From Dyadobacter crusticola DSM 16708 (GTDB taxonomy: Bacteria > Bacteroidota > Bacteroidia > Cytophagales > Spirosomataceae), in contig NZ_JNJB01000001.1 of NCBI RefSeq assembly GCF_000701505.1, positions 1-64,000 of the forward strand: DNA of 64,000 nt, written 5' to 3'. A program made the position numbers and the translations under genes. Below the pieces are notes generated by a model. That model worked only from the letters and a program-made list of their open reading frames with translations. It was not told where the DNA came from and did not search any database. Positions 8,371 through 16,942 of this stretch are shown piece after piece (within the stretch, counting starts at the first letter, position 1; the number at the start of each line of letters is the position of its first letter).

Positions 8371-10026
8371 ATGCTTTCTAATTTACTTATCAAAAATTAC
8401 GCGCTGATCAAGCAACTGGAAATGTCGCCGGATCAGGGCCTAAATATTATAACAGGAGAAACCGGCGCGGGTAAATCCATCATGCTGGGTGCGATAGGCT
8501 TGCTGCTTGGCAACCGGGCGGACGTCAAATCACTTTATGATTCTTCTGAAAAATGTGTGATTGAGGGTAGCTTCAACCTGGCCGGCTATGATCTTGGGCC
8601 GAATTTCGAAGAGGAAAACCTCGATTTTACTGACGAATGCATAATCCGCCGCGAAATCGCTGTATCTGGCAAATCACGTGCATTTATCAACGATACACCC
8701 GTTAATCTCGAAACTTTAAAGAAAATTGGCGGGCAGTTGCTGGATATCCATTCGCAGCACGATTCCATTTTGCTGGGTAGCAATGATTTCCAGTTACAAG
8801 TGATTGATTCTTTCGCGACTAATTCAAATCTTCTAAAAACCTACTCAAAGCATTACACAACATTCCGGGATGCGGCTACCAGGCTGGACCAACTACAAAA
8901 AAAAGCCGGGCAGCTAAGAAAGGAGTTTGATTACGATCAGTTTTTGTTTCAGGAACTCAACACGGCGAGCCTGAAGTCTGGCGAGCAGGAGAAGCTGGAA
9001 GAAGAGCTGACGATCCTCGAAAATGCTGTTGAGATAAAGGAGCGGCTGCAGCTGGCTCACACCTACCTTGATAATCCGGAGGCTTCGGTACTGGATTTTC
9101 TTAAAAATACAATCAATGCATTGGGCCAGGCTGCACGGCTGGTCGGCGGTTACGAAACACTCCGGCAGCGTGCGCAAAGCGCATTGATCGAGTTGCGCGA
9201 CCTGGCCGATGAAATAGATCAGGTTAACAGTTCTGTTGAAGTCGATGCAGGACGGAGCGAGGAAGTACAGGGAAGATTGGATCTGATCTATAATCTGCTC
9301 AAAAAACACCAGGTATCGACAGTGGACGAGCTGCTCGCCATTGAATCAGAGCTGCAAAACAAGCTGACAGTTGTCCTAAACCTGGACGATGATCTGCAAG
9401 CTGCCGAGACCGCCACTGCCCAGGCCAGGGAAGCAATGCTGAAAAGTGCGGCTGCGCTGTCTGAAAGCCGGAAAAAAGTGGCGCCTGCCATTGAAAAGCT
9501 TATTCTGCAAAGACTGGCCGAACTGGGCATTCCGAATGCAAGTCTTTCGGTGCAATTTGCAGAGACTGCCCCCTCGCCTACCGGTACGAATGCGGTCACA
9601 TTCCTGTTCAGCGGCAATAAAGGAATTACTCCGCAGGAATTGAGGCAAGTAGCCTCAGGCGGTGAATTCTCCCGCCTTATGATGGTAATTAAATACATAC
9701 TTGCCGATAAACGCAAGCTTCCTACCATTATCTTTGACGAAATTGACACCGGCGTCTCTGGCGAAATAGCCAAGCAAATGGGCAAAATGATGCAGAATAT
9801 GGCCGAAAAACATCAGATCATCGCAATTACCCACTTGCATCAGATTGCCAGCAGCGGCGATGCGCATTACTTTGTTTATAAAGACCATTCATCGGATCGG
9901 ACGGTGAGCAAAATCAAGAAGTTGTCCATTGATGAGCGGGTGCAGGAAATCGCGCAGATGATCGGTGGGCACAACCCTTCCGAGGCTGTTTTGCTCAATG
10001 CACGGGAGTTGATTTTAAAAGGTTAA
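8371..10026 (+). CDS. recN: DNA repair protein RecN
   Basis: RecN is an SMC-like ATPase that acts early in double-strand break repair by tethering DNA. The 551-residue protein has the N-terminal P-loop GETGAGKSIMLGAIGLLLG at residues 30-48, a central coiled coil (about 155-380) and a C-terminal ATPase half with the signature ASGGEFSRLMMVIK and Walker B PTIIFDEIDTGVSGE near 430-475, then the His-loop THLHQIAS. The start ATG at 8371 matches the family beginning MLSNLLIKNYALI. It follows the small Sm-like gene and precedes a lipoprotein gene by 37 bases. Confidence 0.96.
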   Translation: MLSNLLIKNYALIKQLEMSPDQGLNIITGETGAGKSIMLGAIGLLLGNRADVKSLYDSSEKCVIEGSFNLAGYDLGPNFEEENLDFTDECIIRREIAVSGKSRAFINDTPVNLETLKKIGGQLLDIHSQHDSILLGSNDFQLQVIDSFATNSNLLKTYSKHYTTFRDAATRLDQLQKKAGQLRKEFDYDQFLFQELNTASLKSGEQEKLEEELTILENAVEIKERLQLAHTYLDNPEASVLDFLKNTINALGQAARLVGGYETLRQRAQSALIELRDLADEIDQVNSSVEVDAGRSEEVQGRLDLIYNLLKKHQVSTVDELLAIESELQNKLTVVLNLDDDLQAAETATAQAREAMLKSAAALSESRKKVAPAIEKLILQRLAELGIPNASLSVQFAETAPSPTGTNAVTFLFSGNKGITPQELRQVASGGEFSRLMMVIKYILADKRKLPTIIFDEIDTGVSGEIAKQMGKMMQNMAEKHQIIAITHLHQIASSGDAHYFVYKDHSSDRTVSKIKKLSIDERVQEIAQMIGGHNPSEAVLLNARELILKG

Positions 10027-10063
10027 AAGTCCATTTAATTACCACGTAAAACTTACTCCCTTC

Positions 10064-10498
10064 ATGAAACAAGTTTTTGCATTAACAATCCTGATCAGCC
10101 TTATAGCCGGCTGCACAAAGAAAGAAGAAGACAAAGTAGCCACACTTGAAAATGAGGTGTTGGCTATCCACGATGAAGTAATGCCTAAAATGGATAGCAT
10201 TATGCTGTTGAAATCCAGGTTGTCAAAGAAAATCCAGGAGATTGATAGCCTGAGTAATGTGGGCGTGAGCAGCAATACAATGGCGGAACAGCGCATCAAG
10301 GCAGTGGATCTCAACCAGAAATTGAATGAATCTGATAAGCTGATGATGGACTGGATGCACGAGTACAGAGGCGATTCGGCTAAAAAGCTGAAACCGGAAC
10401 AGGCTGTTACCTATTTTGAAAGTGAAAGAGACAAAATCCTGCAGGTGAAACAGCTCACCCTGAGATCAATGCAGGAAGCCGCAATATTCTTACAGTAA
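10064..10498 (+). CDS. Small coiled-coil lipoprotein
   Basis: A 144-residue lipoprotein with a signal peptide ending LIAGC (Cys17). The rest is helical and charged with heptad-like spacing (about residues 25-75 and 95-140), without known catalytic motifs. Databases often call such Bacteroidota proteins viral A-type inclusion protein on the basis of coiled-coil content only. It lies 8 bases before the SCO-family gene and so probably belongs to the same unit with the cytochrome c; a helper role in the periplasm is an inference from position. Confidence 0.75.
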   Translation: MKQVFALTILISLIAGCTKKEEDKVATLENEVLAIHDEVMPKMDSIMLLKSRLSKKIQEIDSLSNVGVSSNTMAEQRIKAVDLNQKLNESDKLMMDWMHEYRGDSAKKLKPEQAVTYFESERDKILQVKQLTLRSMQEAAIFLQ

Positions 10499-10505
10499 AG
10501 ATTTT

Positions 10506-11165
10506 ATGAAGTTTAATAAAAGTTATCTACTCAACGCTTGCGCCTCCCTATTACTTTTTTGTGTTGCATTGTCATCCTGTAACAACAATGATAAACTCCC
10601 CATACTCGGTGAGCGCGACTGGACAACAAAGACGGTGAATGGAAAAGAGGTGGTGGATACGATCTACAATGTAATCCCGCCATTTTCTTTTGTAAACCAA
10701 AATGGAGAAACCATCACGGAGAAAGCAGTCGAGAACAAAATTTATGTCGCTGATTTTTTCTTTACTACCTGCCCTACTATCTGTCCGGTAATGAAGCGGC
10801 AGATGATCAAGGTCTACAACGAATACAAAGGAAATAAGGATGTAATGATCCTCTCCCATTCCATCGATCCTGAACACGACACGCCAGAGGTACTTAATAA
10901 ATATGCGAAGGATTTAGGCGTTGAAGGAAATCAGTGGCAGTTCTTGACAGGTGAAAAGGAGAAGATCTTCAAGATCGGACAAACGAACTACATGGTTACA
11001 GTTGAGACCGACAGTGGCTCAGCGGGCGGTTTCCTGCACAGTGGCGCATTTATCCTGATCGACAAGGAGAAGCATGTTAGAGGAATGTACGATGGTACAA
11101 CTGATGAAGGAGCAGAACGCCTTATCCGGGATATGAAGAAGCTATTGAAAGAGTACGAAAGTTAA
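10506..11165 (+). CDS. SCO1/SenC family copper chaperone/redox protein
   Basis: SCO proteins deliver copper to, or reduce cysteines in, the CuA site of cytochrome oxidase. The 219-residue product is a lipoprotein (signal ending CVALSSC, about residue 24) with a thioredoxin fold. The copper-binding CxxxC motif appears in FFTTCPTICPVMKRQM (near residues 88-103), and the partner His lies in GGFLHSGAFILIDKEK (about 178-193). SHSIDPEHDTPEVL is the conserved middle block. It is flanked by a lipoprotein gene and a cytochrome c gene, both within 25 bases, supporting a respiratory role. Confidence 0.92.
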   Translation: MKFNKSYLLNACASLLLFCVALSSCNNNDKLPILGERDWTTKTVNGKEVVDTIYNVIPPFSFVNQNGETITEKAVENKIYVADFFFTTCPTICPVMKRQMIKVYNEYKGNKDVMILSHSIDPEHDTPEVLNKYAKDLGVEGNQWQFLTGEKEKIFKIGQTNYMVTVETDSGSAGGFLHSGAFILIDKEKHVRGMYDGTTDEGAERLIRDMKKLLKEYES

Positions 11166-11187
11166 TACTGCTTTGAGAATATCCTCC

Positions 11188-11598
11188 ATGATCCGGATTG
11201 CATTCCTGTTTTGCTGCATTGCCTTCATATCGTGTAAGAACGAGGAAGAACTTAAAACGGAGCAGTATTTCGTAGAAGGAATGCAATTGTATACGACGCA
11301 TTGCTCAAACTGCCACCAGAACACCGGCGAAGGATTATCTAATCTCTATCCACCCATCAAAGGCTCTGATTTGCTTAAAGATAAAGCTTTCGTTTCCTGT
11401 GTTATTAGAAATGGAATGGAAGGTACTATCCTGGTAAATGGGAAGGAATTCAACCGGCCAATGCCGGGAAATCCGAAACTTACAGATATCGAAATAGCTG
11501 AAATAGTAACCTTTGTGTCTGTAAAGTGGGGGAAAGATAGTGTTTACACCCCGATAACCTTTGTAGAGCAGGCACTTGCAAATTGCAAAACCCGCTAA
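11188..11598 (+). CDS. Small c-type cytochrome lipoprotein
   Basis: A 136-residue monohaem cytochrome c with the haem motif CSNCH (near residue 35) and a likely distal Met in NRPMPGNPKLTD. The N-terminus is a lipoprotein signal ending IAFISC. The ATG at 11188 gives this signal directly; a TTG at 11173 would add five residues and cannot be excluded. It lies 22 bases behind the SCO gene and probably carries electrons in the periplasm. Its last bases overlap the 3' end of the convergent lptC gene by 4 bases. Confidence 0.88.
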   Translation: MIRIAFLFCCIAFISCKNEEELKTEQYFVEGMQLYTTHCSNCHQNTGEGLSNLYPPIKGSDLLKDKAFVSCVIRNGMEGTILVNGKEFNRPMPGNPKLTDIEIAEIVTFVSVKWGKDSVYTPITFVEQALANCKTR

Positions 11599-12173
11599 GG
11601 TCCGCTGAACTTATAAATTCCGGTTGCCTTTCTGAACTTGATCCGGGTAAAATCCTGCTCTGCATCCATCCCGATCGCATTGGTTACCTCCGAAGTACGA
11701 TTGTTACGAACCGCAAGTGGCTTATCTGTGAACACTTTCCTGGTCCGCGGACTCCAGCTAAGCTCAGATGTGGTCATAATCTCCTGCGTCTCGGATTTTA
11801 CAACCCGCACATTCCCTTTCACAATGTAAACATCTGAGGATTTATCGTATCTGCCGGAATCCGAGCGCAGACGGGTAACAACCTGGCCCAGCGTATCGTA
11901 AAAACTGATGTTGATTGTATCCGGAAAGATCTGGTTGTCATTTTGGAAGCGCTGGGATCTGGGTGTTTTCATCAGCACTTTGATTTTTCCCTGCTCACTG
12001 TATTTTACCTGTACCTCATTGATAACTTCGACAGGTCCGGTATACAATGCGCCAACCTTATTCTTCTTGTCTTCGCAAGATGAAAGCAGTATTCCCAGTA
12101 GGCTTACAATACAAAAAGGAAGAATGAGCTTACCTGCCGTAATTATGTTCCAAATGAAAATGACGGCTTTCAT
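11595..12173 (-). CDS. lptC: LPS export protein LptC
   Basis: LptC is the inner-membrane-anchored periplasmic part of the LPS transport bridge. The 192-residue protein has an N-terminal membrane segment or lipoprotein signal ending GILLSSCED and an LptC beta-jellyroll of about 140 residues (from VEVINEVQVKYSEQGK through DVYIVKGNVRVVKSETQE to the C-terminal FTRIKFRKATGIYKF). It is the last gene of a minus-strand run coaX-OMP-lptC, seven bases after the barrel gene, and works with the OstA-like protein at 2066. Confidence 0.88.
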   Translation of the reverse strand: MKAVIFIWNIITAGKLILPFCIVSLLGILLSSCEDKKNKVGALYTGPVEVINEVQVKYSEQGKIKVLMKTPRSQRFQNDNQIFPDTINISFYDTLGQVVTRLRSDSGRYDKSSDVYIVKGNVRVVKSETQEIMTTSELSWSPRTRKVFTDKPLAVRNNRTSEVTNAIGMDAEQDFTRIKFRKATGIYKFSGP

Positions 12174-12180
12174 GACATGA

Positions 12181-13473
12181 TTAATCTAGTTTCTGTTTGA
12201 TGAACCACCTTTCCAACAACGTAATGCCAAGAACAGCACGGGCATAGCGCTCCTTGATCTGTCCCACCCCCGAATTCCCTCTTTGTCCTCCGATTAAAGA
12301 AACCGAAAGGAAGTTCTGATAGCCGCGGCCCATCGGGAATGTAAATCCGAGACTGATGTTTGCATCGTTTACATTCTGCCCGGCCACTACGTATGGCGTA
12401 TTACCATAGCTGAACCCAAGGCGGTATCTTACCAGGTTAAAGTAGTTAAGAGAAGTAAATCGTGGCAGGTACTCAGCACCAAGGTGAATGCGGTTAACAT
12501 CCCTGAGTGATTCGCTTACATTGGCGAAATTACGGTACTGCGACCAGGACTGGCGACTGTAATCTGCTGAAAGGATCAGCTTGAAAGGCCATTCGAGACT
12601 AGCACCAACCTGGTATTGTTCAGGAATGGTTAGGCTACCCGAAATGTTATTTTCAAGTGTATCAGGCAGTGTAACCGGGAAAGAATCCTGGGTCAGCTCG
12701 AACGTCGTTGTATTTTCAGAATTGAGGCTGGTGCTAAAACTATATGCACCTCCCAGGTTAAGATTCAGCTTATTTTCTTTTTTAATGGGGATCCTTACTG
12801 CTGCTCCTGCTCTGAAAGCTATGTCGGAATAAGTTGTCCTTTGATTCAAACTAACCAGGTAATTGTTTGCAGGATTTTCACCAGGCCTTCTAAGAAAAAC
12901 TTCTGAGGATTTCCTGGCATTGCCAAAAAGGTAGCTGCTTTCCAGCCCAACACTGATATACTTATTGATCTGAACCGAATTTGTGATAGAAGCCTTGTTT
13001 ATACCACCTTTTCCAGACGTTGAATACTCCGCCTCTGAATCCGTTCCTACCACTGGCCTGGTAGCCTTATTTTCATAATCAATAAAGCTGTAAGGTTTTA
13101 GATTAACTCCGATCACCCACCGTGGTTTTACAGGAAATGAGAGTGAAAGATAAGCAAGGTTTGCGCCAAAGTTGGTTTGCTTGTCAGACCCTGCCGTAAT
13201 ATCCTTGTATTGTGTAACAAGGCCCACATCCAATGTTGTAAAACGGTTTCGAACCCAGAGTGCCGGGTTAAGGTTGTTGATCTGGAAGCCACTTGCAGTA
13301 CTTACCCCTGATTGTCCCATTCCCGAGTTATCGGAGTATGCCTCGCCGTAGAACTCCCCTATCCCGAGTGAAGAATAAGGCGAGTTGCCAAGACCTTGTG
13401 CTTTGAGATTTGCACAACTCCACCCCAGTGTTATTGTTAATGTAAGTAGTAATACTTTATTGTATTGAGACAT
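12181..13473 (-). CDS. Outer membrane beta-barrel protein, FadL/OmpP1-like
   Basis: A 430-residue protein with a signal peptide (about 1-25, ending NLKAQ) and an alternating beta-strand pattern through to the C-terminal strand. The N-terminal motif NSPYSSLGIGEFYGEAYSDN and the SGFQINNLNPALW stretch are typical of the FadL/OmpP1-like barrels that Bacteroidota carry next to coaX and lptC. A transport substrate cannot be named. The start overlaps the 3' end of coaX by 17 bases, and it is followed by lptC after a 7-base gap. Confidence 0.82.
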   Translation of the reverse strand: MSQYNKVLLLTLTITLGWSCANLKAQGLGNSPYSSLGIGEFYGEAYSDNSGMGQSGVSTASGFQINNLNPALWVRNRFTTLDVGLVTQYKDITAGSDKQTNFGANLAYLSLSFPVKPRWVIGVNLKPYSFIDYENKATRPVVGTDSEAEYSTSGKGGINKASITNSVQINKYISVGLESSYLFGNARKSSEVFLRRPGENPANNYLVSLNQRTTYSDIAFRAGAAVRIPIKKENKLNLNLGGAYSFSTSLNSENTTTFELTQDSFPVTLPDTLENNISGSLTIPEQYQVGASLEWPFKLILSADYSRQSWSQYRNFANVSESLRDVNRIHLGAEYLPRFTSLNYFNLVRYRLGFSYGNTPYVVAGQNVNDANISLGFTFPMGRGYQNFLSVSLIGGQRGNSGVGQIKERYARAVLGITLLERWFIKQKLD

Positions 13474-14179
13474 TATAAGTTAGAATTCTGTTCAAGCCTA
13501 TTAAAACCAGTTCCGGCACCGCAAAGATGGGCGGTTTCAGGCTACTTTCAAAAAAAGTAACATCTCCGCCACACATAACTACGCGCAATGCCGGGAATTT
13601 GTGTCGGTACCTTCTAATTATTCCTTCAATTTCTGCAAGCACTCCATTCATGACCCCGCTCAACATGGCATTTCTGGTACTTTTGCCAATGAGCTGCGGG
13701 TCTTTTTCCGGATCGATCAGGGGAAGTCTTTTGGTAAACGAATTCATCGCCTTGAATCGCATTCTTACGCCGGGAGAAATCAACCCGCCCTGAAAAGCTG
13801 CATTTTGATCGATAAGATCATAGGTAATGCACGTTCCCATATCTATAACCAGCAAATCTTCGTCCGGAAATAATGCATTCGCACCTGCAGAGGCAGCGAT
13901 CCGGTCCGCGCCGAGTGTTTCCGGCGTATCATAAACCTTCGTGATCGGCAGAGGCAACTGGGGAGTAAGTGCCATCACTGAAATGGGCAACTGAAGTGCT
14001 TTTCTGAACTCTTCCTCAGTGTAGCTGACCGAGGAAAAGAGAATGTAATTCGGACTATCCCGCCGAACAGCCCTAACTAATTCTTCAAAATTCAACCCCG
14101 TCGTATAGCGTAATAGTTTTTCCCCCTGGAACCAGCCAATTTTGGAATAAGTGTTGCCGGAATCAATGACAATATTCAT
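13457..14179 (-). CDS. coaX: Type III pantothenate kinase CoaX
   Basis: CoaX phosphorylates pantothenate, the first step of coenzyme A synthesis. The conserved start MNIVIDSGNTYSKIGWF fits the ATG at 14179, giving 240 residues; an earlier in-frame ATG at 14218 adds 13 unconserved residues. The ASKHA phosphate motif DSGNT is at residues 6-10, the second phosphate block IDMGTCITYDLID lies near 115-127, and QGGLISPGVRMRF near 130-143. MCGGDVTFF is at about 205. It is the first gene of the minus-strand run with the barrel protein and lptC. Together with coaBC it covers two parts of CoA synthesis in this window. Confidence 0.93.
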   Translation of the reverse strand: MNIVIDSGNTYSKIGWFQGEKLLRYTTGLNFEELVRAVRRDSPNYILFSSVSYTEEEFRKALQLPISVMALTPQLPLPITKVYDTPETLGADRIAASAGANALFPDEDLLVIDMGTCITYDLIDQNAAFQGGLISPGVRMRFKAMNSFTKRLPLIDPEKDPQLIGKSTRNAMLSGVMNGVLAEIEGIIRRYRHKFPALRVVMCGGDVTFFESSLKPPIFAVPELVLIGLNRILTYNVSIQ

Positions 14180-14355
14180 GTTAATCGGAAAACCTGGTCC
14201 GTAATTGAACCGCAACAAATATCCCGATTTTATGAGGTACAGGCAAACAAACGAGAGAAACTGGCATCTTAAATAAAGTTAAAACGGTCATTTTCTGGCA
14301 AATGGGGAACAACAAAGATTTTTAACTACATTAGTTTGGAAATACAAAACAAATT

Positions 14356-14678
14356 TTGCACCTTCGTCCATCTAAGTCAGTATCGACTTATAAATCCAGA
14401 ATCCATCTATCGGTAGCTCCGTTCCCAACGTTACCTAGGTTTAAAAAATCTTGCCGATTTATTGTCAATACTTCCATTGTATCAAGTTGCAGAAATTCAC
14501 CATTGATCCATTCAAGTTTTTCAGCTAGTAAGGTCAATGATTCCCGCTTCTTCGATAAATTTTTATTTCAATATCAATGACCATCACACGGCTTTGGGTC
14601 GGGCCCAAATTTTATATCAATAACATTCACAACTTATTATCCCATCGGTAAAGTCTTACTTTACTTTCCATTCTCTTT
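14356..14678 (+). promoter_or_regulatory. Long 5' leader of rho with a terminator-like hairpin
   Basis: The 500 bases between coaX and rho hold no convincing gene. Near 14593-14609 a GC-rich hairpin (TTTGGG, loop TCGGG, CCCAAA) is followed by TTTTATAT, a form typical of an intrinsic terminator or attenuator, about 70 bases before the rho ATG. Rho autoregulation through a leader is known in other bacteria; applying this here is an inference. A small frame at 14356-14580 has no protein-like character. Confidence 0.5.
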
Positions 14679-16436
14679 ATGCCTACAATTGATGAATTAA
14701 ACATTAAGCTTCTCTCGGAGCTTAAAGAAATAGCAGGTTCTCTCGGAATACCTGATCATACTAAACTCTCGAAAAAAGAATTAATTAACCGCATTCTCGC
14801 CAACCAGGGAAATGGAAGTGCTGCTGCTCAGCCCGTAGTTTCCGAAGTTGTGGCTGAAGAAGGTGATGACGAGCCAAAGAAAAAACGCGCACGTCGCCCG
14901 GCTGAGCCTGTGCCCGTAGCTGTAAAACAGGGTGGTAACCGCTCAAAAGGCAAGAAAGAGAATGCCGGCAAATCGGCAGCTCCACTTTTCGATAGCCCGA
15001 AGCCGCAAGCCCAGGCCATGTTCGATGAACTTCCGAAAAATATTGACATTGCTGACGAAGCAGACGAAGATAACGACACACTGAATGATCTCGGCAGGGA
15101 AGAAATTACTGCTCCGGTTGAGACAGAACAAGTATCTCATACAGAAACGCAGGATGAACCCGCAGTAGCGATTCAAGACAACGGAAATGCCCCTGCCAGA
15201 GAAGAAAAGCCTGCAAAACAGCAGCATGAAGGAGGAGAGCGCCAGGCACAGCCACAACAGCAGCGTGAAGATCCTTCATCAAAAATTAAACGCAACTACA
15301 ACAACTACGTCCGGGAGTTCGACGGATTGATTATCAATGAAGGTGTCCTCGAAATTATGCAGGACGGCGGATATGGTTTTCTGAGATCTGCGGACTACAA
15401 CTACCTTGCTAGTCCCGACGATATATATGTATCCCCTTCTCAAATCAAACTTTTTGGTCTGAAAACGGGAGATACTGTTAAAGGTCAAATCCGTCCACCG
15501 AAAGAAGGCGAGAAATATTTCGCCCTGCTTCGTGTTGAGACTGTAAATGGTAAAACAACCGAAGAAATCAGGGACCGTATTCCTTTTGAATACCTGACCC
15601 CATTGTTTCCTGACGAATGTCTGAAACTCAGCTCTCGTCCTGATCAATATTCAACGCGTATCCTTGATCTTTTTGCACCAATCGGAAAAGGACAGCGTGG
15701 GATGATCGTGGCGCAGCCGAAGACTGGTAAAACAGTTTTATTAAAGGAAATAGCGAATGCAATCACACGTAACCACCCCGAGGTGTTCCTGCTGATCCTG
15801 CTGATCGACGAACGTCCAGAGGAAGTTACCGATATGCAACGCAGCGTACGTGCCGAAGTAATTGCGTCTACATTCGATGAGCAAGCGGACCGTCACGTGA
15901 AAGTGGCGAGCATTGTTTTGGAAAAGGCAAAAAGAATGGTAGAATGCGGTCACGACGTCGTGATTTTGCTGGATTCTATTACGCGTCTCGCACGTGCTTA
16001 CAACACAGTGGTACCTTCTTCCGGTAAAATTCTTTCGGGTGGTGTGGATGCAAATGCATTGCACAAGCCTAAAAGGTTTTTTGGAGCGGCAAGAAATGTT
16101 GAGAATGGCGGCTCTCTGACTATCATTGCTACGGCGTTGATCGATACAGGTTCTAAAATGGACGAAGTTATTTTCGAAGAGTTTAAAGGTACCGGTAACA
16201 TGGAATTGCAACTGGACCGCAAACTTTCCAACAAGCGCGTGTTCCCTGCTATCGATGTGATGGCTTCCGGTACGCGTCGCGAAGATCTGCTGCTTGACAA
16301 GGAAACATTGAAGAAAGTGTGGATCCTGCGTAAACACATGTCGGATATGAATGCAATGGAGTCAATGGACTTCCTGCTCGAACACATGAAAGGGACGCGG
16401 AACAACGAAGAGTTCCTTATTTCTATGAACCGATAA
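14679..16436 (+). CDS. rho: Transcription termination factor Rho
   Basis: Rho is the hexameric RNA-dependent ATPase that ends transcription. The 585-residue product has the Rho N-domain (residues 1-45), a long Bacteroidota-type insertion of charged Lys/Glu/Gln/Ala repeats (about 50-205), the cold-shock RNA-binding domain (about 215-290, [16 protein letters not shown]) and the ATPase domain. Walker A is [14 protein letters not shown] (about 345-358), Walker [18 protein letters not shown] (about 428-444), and the Q-loop [14 protein letters not shown] follows. The insertion is typical of the phylum and much larger than in E. coli (419 residues). It has a long leader and an intrinsic terminator. 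Confidence 0.97.
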   Translation: MPTIDELNIKLLSELKEIAGSLGIPDHTKLSKKELINRILANQGNGSAAAQPVVSEVVAEEGDDEPKKKRARRPAEPVPVAVKQGGNRSKGKKENAGKSAAPLFDSPKPQAQAMFDELPKNIDIADEADEDNDTLNDLGREEITAPVETEQVSHTETQDEPAVAIQDNGNAPAREEKPAKQQHEGGERQAQPQQQREDPSSKIKRNYNNYVREFDGLIINEGVLEIMQDGGYGFLRSADYNYLASPDDIYVSPSQIKLFGLKTGDTVKGQIRPPKEGEKYFALLRVETVNGKTTEEIRDRIPFEYLTPLFPDECLKLSSRPDQYSTRILDLFAPIGKGQRGMIVAQPKTGKTVLLKEIANAITRNHPEVFLLILLIDERPEEVTDMQRSVRAEVIASTFDEQADRHVKVASIVLEKAKRMVECGHDVVILLDSITRLARAYNTVVPSSGKILSGGVDANALHKPKRFFGAARNVENGGSLTIIATALIDTGSKMDEVIFEEFKGTGNMELQLDRKLSNKRVFPAIDVMASGTRREDLLLDKETLKKVWILRKHMSDMNAMESMDFLLEHMKGTRNNEEFLISMNR

Positions 16437-16444
16437 TGAAGAGA

Positions 16445-16474
16445 AAGCCTGGACTTAAACGTTCAGGCTTTTTT
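16445..16474 (+). terminator. Intrinsic terminator after rho
   Basis: A 7-bp stem AAGCCTG (16445-16451) with CAGGCTT (16464-16470) is followed by a T run. Confidence 0.85.
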
Positions 16475-16529
16475 CATTCCTGCTCTTTACCTGAATGAAG
16501 AAACCTTTTACCCGCCGATTCCATATTCC

Positions 16530-16862
16530 ATGACGTATAATACCAACCAGCCTATCGCAACAAGCGCTACCAAAACTGTTTATCCGACAACCAGCCCGAA
16601 CAATGAGCCGGAAAATCTCAAAATAATTGACGGCATCGGCCCTAAGATCGAGGAATTATTAAACAAAGAAGGCATATACACTTATGAGCAGCTGGCCGAA
16701 GCTTCGGTGATCAGAATGGCAGGTATCCTCAAAAAAGCAGGACCGAGATTTCAGATCCAAAATCCTTCTTCCTGGCCAAAACAGGCAGAGCTTGCCCGGG
16801 ATCAGAAATGGGAAGAACTGGCTCAGCTAAAAGCAAGCCTGATGACTGGCAAACCTTCATAA
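16530..16862 (+). CDS. Small helix-hairpin-helix protein
   Basis: This 110-residue protein has a polar N-terminus (about 1-28) and one helix-hairpin-helix-like domain: LKIIDGIGPKIEELLNKEGIYTYEQLAEA (about 31-60) and a second helical part ending in the WPKQAELARDQKWEEL motif. This two-part module is seen in Bacteroidota stand-alone proteins and in the C-termini of some ribosomal-protein and membrane fusions. HhH modules often bind nucleic acid; the function here is unknown. It stands alone between the rho terminator and a hairpin shared with convergent htpG. Confidence 0.82.
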   Translation: MTYNTNQPIATSATKTVYPTTSPNNEPENLKIIDGIGPKIEELLNKEGIYTYEQLAEASVIRMAGILKKAGPRFQIQNPSSWPKQAELARDQKWEELAQLKASLMTGKPS

Positions 16863-16886
16863 CAGCATTGCTTGATTTTTGAGCAT

Positions 16887-16913
16887 AAAAAACCCGCCTT
16901 CCAGCGGGTTTTT
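16887..16913. terminator. Bidirectional terminator between the HhH gene and htpG
   Basis: Stem AAAAAACCCGC (16887-16897) with GCGGGTTTTT (16904-16913) and a 6-base loop; it has T runs on both strands and sits between convergent genes. Confidence 0.8.
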
Positions 16914-16942
16914 ACTTTTATATAACAACTGCACTTTATGCA

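Noticed and set aside
14356..14580. 74-codon open frame in the rho leader
   Set aside because: TTG start, Ser-rich composition and no protein-like pattern; it lies in the untranslated leader.
15741..16337. 198-codon frame opposite rho
   Set aside because: Shadow of rho; no signal or motif.
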